Source: Antrodiella citrinella (Eukaryota > Basidiomycota > Agaricomycetes > Polyporales > Steccherinaceae). From it: a stretch of 42,585 nt of DNA. Positions 21,825 to 31,693 of this stretch are shown here, in pieces; the stretch's first letter is position 1, and each line of letters begins with the position of its first letter. The translations under genes were made by a program, and so were the position numbers. The notes beneath the pieces are model-generated. The model saw only the letters and a program-made list of their open reading frames with translations, ran no database searches and was not told the origin of the DNA. Where the stretch lies: contig SGPM01000198.1 in the NCBI GenBank assembly GCA_004802725.1, positions 1 through 42,585 on the forward strand, given 5' to 3'.

Positions 21825-23359
21825 ATGGACGCTGCTGGACAACAGATGCAAACAACTCGCGCCCACGTACATCGCCTTCCACCTGAGATTCTCGCTCAGA
21901 TCTTCAATCATGTTCGCACAGACGGTACCCCAACGTACAGAAAATGTCCTACAAGTGGATCGTTCCATCGCACGTTTGCACCCATTGGCCTGAGGTCGCG
22001 TTGAACACGCCGGGGCTGTGGAATAGAATCCGAATGGACCACACGAAGCATGAACTCATCGACACTTTCCTTTCACGGTCAAAGGAAACCTCTCTAGACA
22101 TCTCTATTCCTGATCAGCCGGTTCTACCAGCCGAGTTCTGGCTTCGATTCGCGGACGTTGCTGATCGAGCGCACACTTTGTACGTTGGATTGCGGCCAGA
22201 TTTTCTTGCTGTTTTGGGCGAGAAGTTTCCATCATCCGCGCCTCGCCTTCGTGTCCTTCACCTGGCGACGCCATCTTATGTTGGGTCACCTCTTCCTACC
22301 TTCTTTGATCAGAGTACCACCCCATCTTTGGCGACCTATGGGTATCACGTAGACTGGGGGAACACCGTATTTCCTCGGTCGTTGACGGATTTGACTGTGT
22401 GGACGCTCAAAGACGAAGAGGTCTCGTCTATTTCCAGTGTCATCCAAGCCGTCCGCAACCTCCCTGCACTCCAGACATTGGTCCTACACAGTCGCTTCTC
22501 ACCACCCACGTCCAGACCTCCATACCCCCCGACGCCGTGACACGATATCCGGCACATCATAGTCATGGCACCTGCGTTCTTGTCCGTCCACTTTTTGGAC
22601 GCGTTCATCATCCCCGCATCTGCTCGGATCGAAATCGCGATTCGCGTTCCCGAGATGAATCTCCCTCCCGAAGTGAAAAACACGCTCTGCGCCATACTCA
22701 CGCCAGAGGATAGACGAACTCAGATTCAACCCGTGGACAAGTTGTCCGTATCGTCCGAGTCGCTCGTATTCAACAGGGGGTGCCAACCTACACTGCCTAC
22801 TACGCCTCGCTTGCTATTATGTGCCGGCATGTTTGGAAGTGCGACTGTGGTAGATGCGACCCAGTGCACTTTGCTCCGGGAACTGTGTTCCAAGCTCCCT
22901 TTGAAGGACGTCACAACACTCGAACTCAACGACGTATACTACCTCGACCGATCGAGGCAAGACTGGCTCGCTTTATTCGGCATCCTGGGGAACACGGAGA
23001 CGTTAGACATCCATGGATGCGACCTGCTCACGCAGGAGCGGATCATTCATCTCCTTTCCGCCTGCTTTGAGTCGGCGTTCCACAATCCTGCACGGGCCAT
23101 TGTGATGCCGCGTTTGCGGCGTATCATACTGCATGATGTCGAGTTCAGGAGGTTATACGGTCCAGAGAACGTGGCGAGCTCGCAGTACCATTATCGTTTC
23201 ATTGAAGGATTGAGGACAGTAATCACCCTGCGCCGCGACCTGTGTAGTCCCGTTCAAGAGATCGTCATCAGGACGTGCCGCAACATGAACTAAGGTGACG
23301 TCGATAGGCTGGGGGAGTTCGTATCTGTAGACTGGGACGGAGCCATTCATTTTGAGTAG
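21825..23359 (+). pseudogene. F-box protein pseudogene
   Basis: From ATG 21825 it has an F-box start (HRLPPEILAQIFNHV), a CTHWPEVALNTPGLW segment and leucine-rich parts down to CRNMN and DVDRLGEFVSVDWDG. Three lesions are visible. The A-run at 21941-21944 is one base short of the frame that joins TYRK to MSYKW. TGA at 22538-22540 replaces a Leu codon before HDI. TAA at 23291-23293 precedes the conserved GDVDRLGEF tail, which ends in TAG at 23357-23359. The paralogue at 26946-28519 on the other strand supports these readings. Confidence 0.82.
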
Positions 23360-23564
23360 ACATTTATGACGATGTCAGAACACGGCGAGACGCGAGTGGT
23401 AGGATCATGTTAGTTCCAATAACCTCTATTTGCGACACAATTATATTCGTCTTTCATGGCGTACACACAAGATGATACAAATGCACCACACTTAGTCCGC
23501 AGAGTGAGCTGGAGTGAAAAATCAGACGACGCAGATCCAATAATGTAGATAATTCTCACCTCAA

Positions 23565-24827
23565 CTACTCAAACACGACTTTGTCCAAGAAATCGGCTCC
23601 GAGCCTGCTCCGCACTACAGGCTTCCAAGCGGCGGGGATCGGAGCAATCAGCAGCCCAGCCGTGGCGGGCGTAAGCGCGTCTGGAACACCCACGACGCTG
23701 AGTTTTGCTAACATCGGAAACCTGCCCAGCACGAGCTCTTGAACTTTCTTCCACTCCATACTCTTGAGCTGGTCCATCTGTCTCTTGTCCCATCTGAATA
23801 ACAGGAAGCCCACAGAGACGTGACTCAAGGTCTTCGGAGAGACATCCAATAGCGCCTTGAAGCCTCGGAAGATGATGGCGGGCGAGTAGTCCGTCTGCCG
23901 TCCAGTTCGAGAGTCCAGGATGTGGAGTGCTTTCAAACGCAAACACGAGGACACAAAGTGACCATCCATTTTCGCCAGAGCTTCAACATGATACCGACCC
24001 GATGACGCTAAAATCCAATCAGCCAGGCCGCAGTAAGACGAAAAGAGTACGCACTCAACGTGAGTTCCTCCAGAACGTCATACAGTGGAGTAAAGAACAA
24101 CGTTTTGACAAGAAGCAGCAGTTTCATATCAGCATGCAACACATTGACCCGCCTGAACACTTTCTCGGGCACGAGATACATGACCGCTTGCGCATTTCGC
24201 ACTTCCAGCTTCGTCACAGGATACACCGAGTTGTCTGTCAGGAGTCTCATGAAACGCTCTTTTCCATCCACGGCCAGGTCAAGCAGATGCAGTTCATCCA
24301 GAGCTGGAAACATACGGATCGTGTTCCAGAAACAGTAGAGCGAGCCAAACGGCATGTCGACCCCCTGCATGGTCAGGGACGGAAAACACCGCAGACTCGT
24401 CTATGCTTCTGGGAGAGTTGTTGGGTGTACCGATGGGGTAGACACCCGACAGCTCCAGGGAGTGCAGTCTCGATAGGTGATGTGGCAGACGAGAAAATGT
24501 TCTCAGGTGGATCCAGTCCTGTGGCATGCCTGAGACCGGGCCATTTCCCGGTTTATCTTTGGTATAGATCATATCCTCGTCCGCACGAATATGAAGGTGG
24601 CGTACGTATCCGCATACGCTGGGTGTCGCGTTGAAAAAGGCAAGAGCAGAATCGAGGTCCCAGCATGGCGTCCTGAGGATGACGTGGACATTGCGAAAGA
24701 GGTGGAAACGGCTACGCGGAAGCCATGCAGGAGAGACTAAAGAGCATTTCCCTAGGATTCGTTTGTCACGGTGGTGGTAGTCGATGATGGCGTCGATCAG
24801 CTCTTGGGCATGGAATTTGGCGGACAT
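23565..24827 (-). CDS. F-box-like protein, possible frameshift
   Basis: The start is ATG 24827 (MSAKFHAQELIDAIIDY, then CSLVSPAWLPRSRFHLF, a divergent F-box). It continues through LHLHIRADED-type sequence and LSGVYPIG, then changes frame between about 24405 and 24370 to SLTMQGVDMPFGSLYCF, and goes on via FPALDELHLLDLAV. An intron at about 24005-24050 (GTGCGT to TTTAG) leads to the last exon, which ends FLDKVVFE and TAG at 23565-23567. I found no intron that repairs the frame change, so the gene has either a one-base indel or a consensus error. Part of its first exon (24529-24640) was copied to 5461-5573. Confidence 0.7.
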
Positions 24828-25046
24828 TTGGCGAGCAAGCTAACATGACCCAGCCTGTTAACGTTGTGGCAATCAAGCTCAGCTCAGTGGGGGAAAAAGC
24901 CAGATATAACTCACAGAAATATGTGTTGGTGTGGCCGCACAGAAGAGGTGAATGTGAGACCAAGATGGCGGACGAAAACAAAGATCGTTGTCATGGGCGC
25001 CTCCTCTATAAAATATACATTATTACATTCATGGTCTACACTTGGT
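24828..25046. other. Short intergenic region
   Basis: About 220 bp between the 5' end of the F-box-like gene and the 3' end of prefoldin 6, both on the minus strand. It would hold the F-box-like gene promoter. No motif identified. Confidence 0.4.
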
Positions 25047-25552
25047 TTACACAACGACCGTCATTAGGCCGACATCATATCGCGTTCTTTGTGCAATCTC
25101 AAGCCGTACATCGATAACCTGCACCTTCTTGCGCTCCCACCGTCCTCGAAGTTCCGCCGCTCGAATCTCTGCCTGATTCCTACGCAAACTCAGTACACAC
25201 CGTCACCTTCAGCAACAAGACACACTCACAGCTCGTTCATGATGAACTCCATTCGTGTTCGCACATTCTTCCTGATATCTTCCACGCTCTGTTGCACCAA
25301 CCCACTCCCCACTTGCTTGTACACTACGCTTCCTGCTGGAAGCGCTTCCATGTCCTGCGTTACGCTTCAGCCTCGCATGCTCGAATGATATACTTCATGG
25401 ACACGTACCTCCTGCACTGCCTCGTTCTCGTATCGTCGCACCTCCAGCTTCCGTCGGAGTACAATTGCGTTGGTCAGATCTCGTTGGATGTTCTGCAGCT
25501 CCGTGCTGACGATGTGCAGTCGCGCTTGCAGCAAGGCTAATGACTCGGTCAT
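25047..25552 (-). CDS. PFD6/YKE2: Prefoldin subunit 6
   Basis: Three exons on the minus strand (25552-25409, 25354-25230, 25179-25047 with stop TAA) give 133 aa, close to known subunits of about 114-129 aa. It is a beta-type prefoldin: an N-terminal coiled coil (ELQNIQRDLTNAIVLRRKLE), the beta-hairpin linker with the hallmark ALPAGSVVYKQVGSGLVQQS, and a second coiled coil (RTRMEFIMNEL, then EIRAAEL). Prefoldin is a jellyfish-like hexamer that delivers actin and tubulin to the TRiC chaperonin in the cytosol. Both introns are GT-AG, 54 and 50 nt. The gene is intact. The choice of last acceptor (GCGTAG) is the simplest in-frame one. Confidence 0.93.
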
Positions 25553-26945
25553 TTGGAGGTGAAGTGGGTGTAAGATGGGGTCGGGGAATAGCATATCTGG
25601 TCTGAACCACATCCCAGATAAGTACTTTTTGAATCCCTCTTCGATTCCGCAACATAACTTCTATGTTGTGGCTTGATCGGCCTGCATCGCCCTTTCCCGG
25701 TTTCTGTCTTCATCAGATCGCACTTCCCTTCAAACCTCGCGCATTTCCGCACATAATTCACTCCGAGCACAAGTCAACTCAGAAGTACTCATGGCGAACG
25801 TATGGTAACCGTCGGTGCTTCTCGACGCGGACCGGGTGATGCACTTCCGCTACTACCGCCGGCCGTGTGCTCAACTTGAACTGATCATGATTTACTCCGA
25901 ACCACGTGCGTCCATTTCTTATCTTTCTAAACTGACCTACTAATCCCTGGGATGTAATAGATGGCTACTAGTCGGCTTAGGCAACAGCGTATTGCCGTCG
26001 TCATGCACATGAGGCACGTATTCTCGCTGTTATGTCTTCCTGGGCGAAGTGGATCAGCATTTGTTCGGATGTTCCCTTCCCGGGGGCGATGAACTCGGTA
26101 TCTGAGCTAAATCAAGTATGCGCGACGAGTCTTTGTACTATACACGCTGTTCACAATACGATAGCATCCTTGCCGAGCATCACTTCACCACAGTCAATGT
26201 CGTGATCGTCGACGTAGGCAGCATGCATATGTGCGTGGCATAGTTCACGACTCGTCACAACGATTCGCAGACAATAGTCGGAAAGCTCAGGCTAAGCTTC
26301 TCACTTCTCACGATATCCTGCGTGGAAGCTTCGTTAGCATATGGAGGAGAGGGTCCTCTCGTCACTGATGTATTGGTATGCGCAAGGACCATTTTGACCC
26401 CCGCGTCAACGCGAGGTATCAACGCAGGTGCGCATCATGCCTTTGATTTCTATCAAATCTCATCCAGTTGCATCCAGTTTCGGATAACTTCCACTGACGG
26501 AATACGATCAATAGCGACTGCTCTCCACAAGCTCGTTTCTATGGCCTGAGATAGGGACCGCTTGAGTTCTGCACTCTGGACTCACAAACTGCACCTACCA
26601 TGCATGGCCCTCTTCGTCTGAACGGTCTGATCAATCATGTTGTTGATTATCGAGTCGGATGTCATTGTCGTCTCCATCGCGGTCAATCCCTAAGCCGGCG
26701 ACCGCTCGGTCTAAGATCTGTACGGTGACAACTCATCAAACTTATCCTTCATGGAAAATGATTCTACTGCAACAATTCCAGGTTCCTTTCGGTATACCAC
26801 GACACAATTTGCAGAAACCATGCTCCCCACTCACGTCTTTGTCCTGCTCGTCAGGTATGCCAGATGTCAATTTCATCGGCTGTGATATATACCTCTAGTC
26901 ACGGTTCCGACGATCATACCGCCGCACCTGGCGATAATTCTGTTC
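25553..26945. other. Long intergenic region
   Basis: About 1.4 kb without a convincing gene. The longest frame (26322-26549, 75 aa, plus) lacks motifs and a partner exon. The region holds the prefoldin promoter and the 3' flank of the F-box pseudogene. I see no repeat shared with the rest of the window. Confidence 0.5.
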
Positions 26946-28519
26946 TTAGAGTCCGCGGATTAGGAGATCCCCGTCCCAATGTACGGAGACGAATTCCTCC
27001 AGCGTATCTATGTCTTGATAGTGACTTTTTCAACGGGACTGCCCAGGTCCCGGCGCAAGGCGATCACTTCCCTCAGTGCACCCACAAAGCGGTAATAGTA
27101 CCTAGAGGTTTCCGAGTTCTCCGGGCCATAGAATCCCCTGAACTTGACGTCCTGCAGTATGATATGCCGCAGACGAGGCATGACAATGCCTCGCGCCGGA
27201 TTCTGGGAAGTGGAGTGGAAGCAGGTGAACAGGAGGAGGGTAATCTCTTCGTGAACTAGCTCGTCGCACCCGTGAAGATGCACCGTCTCTACATACCTGA
27301 GTACACTGAAAAGCGCGAGCCAAAGCTTCGATGGCTGGTAAGGTATGTCGTGTACTATGACATTATTCAGAGGAAGTTTGGAACAGAGCTCCCGGAAGAA
27401 AGTGTTCTGAGTTTCTACCACGGGCGTGACATCATGCCGATCGTCTCAGGCACGCAAGACAAAATGAGGTGCAACAGAGTGGATGGGGCTGGGGATCCAG
27501 AGGTCTCCTGGTCAGTGCGAGCGACTCGTACGATATGGACAATTTATCCACGGGAATCCTCTCGTTTGCATCCATGCCGGAGGTAAGCATTGTGCTGATG
27601 CTGATCACCACTGCGGTAGTCGTCCCGAAACTGGATGAGGAGATCTTGATTCAAGCGGATGCCGCAAAAATAAAAGCATCCAACAACTTGAAGTAGGCGG
27701 GCATGAAAAAGGGTGCCATGACCTCCAAATCTTGGAGATCGTGTAACGGTATTGGAGGGGTTATCCTCGCGGAATTGGGCGTAGGCGGTGAGAACCAACC
27801 GAACAGGAATAACGTTCGGAGGAAGGGGAGTCGTCCTAAGACGTGGCTCACATCGGAAATAGATGCTATCGGTTGCCCAGTGAATGTAAACGCATGTAAA
27901 CGCGTCAACGAGCGAGGCAAGACGATCCTTGCCCAGTCTACGTGATAATCATCAATTCTGTCAAAGACGGCATGGCGTACTGGTCGAAAAAAATTGGGAC
28001 GGTCGTCCACTAACTTTATGTGTGCTTGTGGCATAAGGACGTCAAGGACTTGCAGACGAGGTGCGGATGGCGGAAAATGGTCGCTCAGAGCTGTAAGAGC
28101 AGGGAGCGTCACGTGACCGCACAGCGTATGAGCTCGAAGGACCGCAGCCACGATATGGTGTTAAATTTCAGAAAATCCTGCCGGGGTATTAGTAAGAGAA
28201 ACAGCCATAGAGGTTGTCTTTGACCGTGCAAGACAGGCGTCGATGAGCTCGGGCCTCGTGCGGTCCATATATCAGGTCCTACAATCTTGGCATATCTAAC
28301 GCAAGCTCACGCCAGGTGCGATATGTTGATCCACTTGTAAGGATTGCAATTGTCGAAGAGCAGGTAGGGATATATGTTTGTGTGGACGAGGTAGAAGATC
28401 TGGGCGAGGATCTCAGGTGGAAGGAGATTGAGAGGATGTACGTCGTTACTTGTACCTGCTAGTTCCGCGGCATCGTTCTCGCAAATTGGAGTTGGATTAG
28501 TTATCGAGGCTGGATCCAT
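26946..28519 (-). pseudogene. F-box protein pseudogene (inverted paralogue of 21825-23359)
   Basis: The start is ATG 28519 (MDPASITNPTPIC), with the F-box LNLLPPEILAQIFYLVHT. Then come the blocks HFPPSAPRLQVLDVLM, DYHVDWARIVLPRSLT, KLPLNNVIVHD and ARGIVMPRLRHIILQDVKF. The tail DTLEEFVSVHWDGD is in a different frame and ends at 26946-26948. A TGA at 27651-27653 stands where the paralogue has Arg (ASA-R-IEI), and the segment after the F-box is also interrupted. The same order of blocks as at 21825-23359 shows common origin. Confidence 0.78.
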
Positions 28520-28612
28520 GTATTCAGTATGCACTGGAGTTCGAGTGTCAAATCGCTAACAACGTCACAAATGATGTCGCATAGACGTACTTGTTATAAT
28601 TCACTGGTGCTG

Positions 28613-28626
28613 TACTAGTACTAGTA
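28613..28626. repeat. Perfect 14-bp palindrome
   Basis: TACTAGTACTAGTA is its own reverse complement. It lies in the gap between the F-box pseudogene and the point where deaminase homology begins (about 28815). A related GTACTAGTAC occurs at about 34688. Confidence 0.6.
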
Positions 28627-28814
28627 ATATTCAGACTGGGATATTAAAAGGGGTTGGACTTTCAATTTTTGTGGCATGAGTAGTAGCCAGTCTGAACGTC
28701 GAGGAAGGAGCGCACTGCCGGGTCGGGCTTGGGAGTGTTAGCGCCTTCGGCGGCCTTTGTGGGATTCCATCTCCGCTCCTCCACTGATCAGTCAACGTTT
28801 GACTCGGAAATACC

Positions 28815-31052
28815 TTCGTGTCTGGTTACTCTTCTGTCTCTCGCCCATCACCAAATGCATCCCAAAAATACTGGTTGGAACTCCTCGGTCAACAATATTA
28901 ACCAGGTCTCCGCTAAGGGATCGCACGGATCTTCTGGCACTGGAAAGAAGCACATGAAAATTCTCAATCATCTCTCTGCCATCCTCGCTCGTGGTCGTGG
29001 AGGGAATCCGGATAGCGTAGTGGCTGTCTCAGGCTTTGATCCCGAACTCTCCTCGGGCGACAACCATCTGACTGTCGTTGAGAGGTACGGAACATAGCTC
29101 ATGGATGGATGTCTTGTCGTCAAATCTGACTGTATATGACACTGACACAGTGTACGCAACATGGAAACTGACGACGCAGCGGAAATGCAAGCACCAGCGG
29201 AAGATCCGTCGTTGGCATCGTCGAGACCTCAGCTGTCGGTGGCATAGCTCAGCCGCGCCATAATTCTCCTGACCGTGATGTTTCACCATTGCAGCTCATC
29301 TCTGAAACCTTCCTCTTTATTCGTCTCCAGAAACCCTTACAAAAAGCTGTTTGACGGTGCCACTGTCGACAAAGTTACGATCAACGCTAAGGCTAACATC
29401 TCCACGGTGGAAATGCTATAGTAAGCGCCCCTTTTTCCATTTTATCAAAGCTGTTGACTGCATCCTCTCATTACGACTCTTCAGCAAAGACGCAGATGCC
29501 AAAATTGGTGGCTTTCCGAAATATGTCGAAGCGTGCTTGCATGGTTTCCGCCTTTGCGCGCAACTCAAGCGAAGCGGAAATCACGAACTCGAATATCAGC
29601 ACCGGGATGCTCTCTTAGCGTTCATTGTTCGTCAAAACTGTACCAAGATTTCAAAAAAAACGCACTGCAATCTGGAATTTTTACTTCATACCTACAGCTT
29701 TGCCGAACACTCCCAAAAACTCTCCTCCCCCACCGCCAGGACTTTGTGATTGGAAGCCTCTCACAGATTCAGTCGACATACTAGAGTTTGTGTTTCGCCC
29801 GACCTCGCAAGTTGATGGTATCATTTCAAAAGTTCCTTGATTCAGCAATGTCCGACGTCAGCACAGTGACGGACAGTCCGGCTTTGAATACCTGATCCAG
29901 GGGACGTCCATTCTCGCTTTTGCTGATGCTCTTGTACAGGACATGCAACGTATGGAGAACGCATTGAAGTCCTCGGATTTTGTTGTAATCTGAGGGTACT
30001 TGGTTGCGATTTACGGTTTGCTCAAAGCCATCCCAAGACAGTTTTGGGAGAACAAATCTTTGCAGAAGCTGTTGGAAGATATGGTCAACACTACTAGGTG
30101 TCGACGGTCTTGTTACTGACTGCTTTCCCCCTAGATATCCACCGTTACAAGGCTCTGGTCTCGCCGAACGAGGTCCGCGAGCTTGAGGACGAATCGGTCA
30201 CTTTGGATAGTGATCTCGACAGCCACATCGGTGAGTGTGTGACTTGGCACCGCAGGAACACCTCACCGATGTAATTTGTTTCTCTAGACGACTTTCCCGA
30301 GCCTTGCAGGCAATTTATGCGAACGTTCGCCTCGTTCACCGTCATCTACTTCGGAACCGAATTCTTGCTCAAGAGGACTATCTTCCGCTCTGAAGTGCCT
30401 TTCACGGTCCACATGATTAGCCTCAAGTCACCCGTCGTCGAACAATCGGATCTTTCTTCTGAGGTCACGAAGGTTATCGGGATGTGGGAAACCGCTGGGC
30501 TCATCAAAAAGACGTAATTTCTCAATTGGACGTCGGTGCGCTCAAAACGATGGGCGGGCCTTGTCATTGCGAAGCGATCATCATGGCCTCGATCTATCCC
30601 GGTGCTGCTACGAATGCACCAAGGGAAATTTGCGATGTCTTCACTTCCGCGTCCATGTCTACTTCTGTAGGTTCCTGTCTAAGGCTCCTCGTGCTTGCAG
30701 TATTGACCAGTGTAACATTATTTTGCAGACGGAGCATTGCATTGGCGTGTCCAAAAAGGGTTGCCCTCTCTTCTACGCGCTTGGCAAGTTACTCAGAGAG
30801 GAGCATAATCTGGATATCAGTCTGCCGGGTAGCCACAGTTTGTACTCGGCTTGGATCCCCCCGACGTGGCTCCCTGCAAACGTTCTTCTTCAACTAGAGA
30901 CTGTGTTGGTAGAGTCACTCGTTCGCATGTTCGTGGCACCTGTTCCAAGGAGCACGGCAACATCACCGGCGAGTTCGGATTCAGAGGACGATCTCCTCTT
31001 CCCCAAGTATATAGGTCTTGAGGGGTTACCGGCTGATCTTGAGGGTCTTTGA
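28815..31052 (+). pseudogene. OTT_1508-like deaminase family pseudogene, copy C
   Basis: It is homologous to copies A and B, but on the plus strand. Homology begins at TTCGTGTCTGG, so the original start codon is lost. One base is missing next to LLSCL-AHHQ, shifting the frame. TGA codons at 29838-29840 and 29991-29993 interrupt VPRFSNV and DFVDIRGY. The catalytic His-x-Glu motif is kept (GGPCHCEAIIMAS), but the second motif reads KKGCPLFYALGK where copy B has KKCCPLCYALGK, so the last Cys of the zinc CxxC pair is Phe. The tail ends at 31050-31052. It lies about 640 bp upstream of the flavin monooxygenase. Confidence 0.85.
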
Positions 31053-31693
31053 CCGCTTTTGTGCATCCCTGCTACCAAGGTGCGTGTCGTCACTAATCAG
31101 CTCTTTTCTTTACATCTGCTGATGAGTCGGATGTATCGACCGTGTCGCAACAGTCAGGAATTCTTCCCATGTTGCATTCTCGCCGTCAAGTACGCCATCG
31201 TGTGCGAACGCCAGGTAGTAGTAATGGTGAATTTGTAGAACGTGAATGTTGTAGAGGAGTGTACATAAATGGGTTGGCAGAAGCCCGCGGAAGCGGAGCG
31301 TTCGACAGTGCCTACAGGTCACAGACGGGCTGGAATAGTACGGAAGGAGACTCGATTTGTGACTGTTTCAAGTATGAGCAGCTAATAGTACCAAGTGCCT
31401 GCCTGACTCGGAGGACGACAGTGTAATGTACTTATCTCTGACGTTTCGTCTTTTCGTGAAACATACGGCGTGGGAATTGACAATTTTCCGGCCGAAGATA
31501 CGATGTACGTCCCGGTGCTCATTGTCAAACATTTGACGGGAACGAAGAAGCGTGGTATACAGTTATACTTACTTATAAGTATCAAGCATTCCATATTTAA
31601 CTCTCCTTGCGTGAGTTTCAGGTATGTGGCCTCCTATATCTGGGGGTGGCCTGCACAACTTCCTCACTGACCCTCACTTCGAGTCAGCACGCC

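Noticed and set aside
24360..24440. Intron to repair the frame change in the F-box-like gene at 24.4 kb
   Set aside because: The candidate GTGTCT to CATAG segment is 45 nt, a multiple of three, so it would not restore the frame; shorter options are below normal intron size.
26322..26549. 75-aa plus-strand frame in the long intergenic region
   Set aside because: No motif, no homology inside the window and no plausible second exon.
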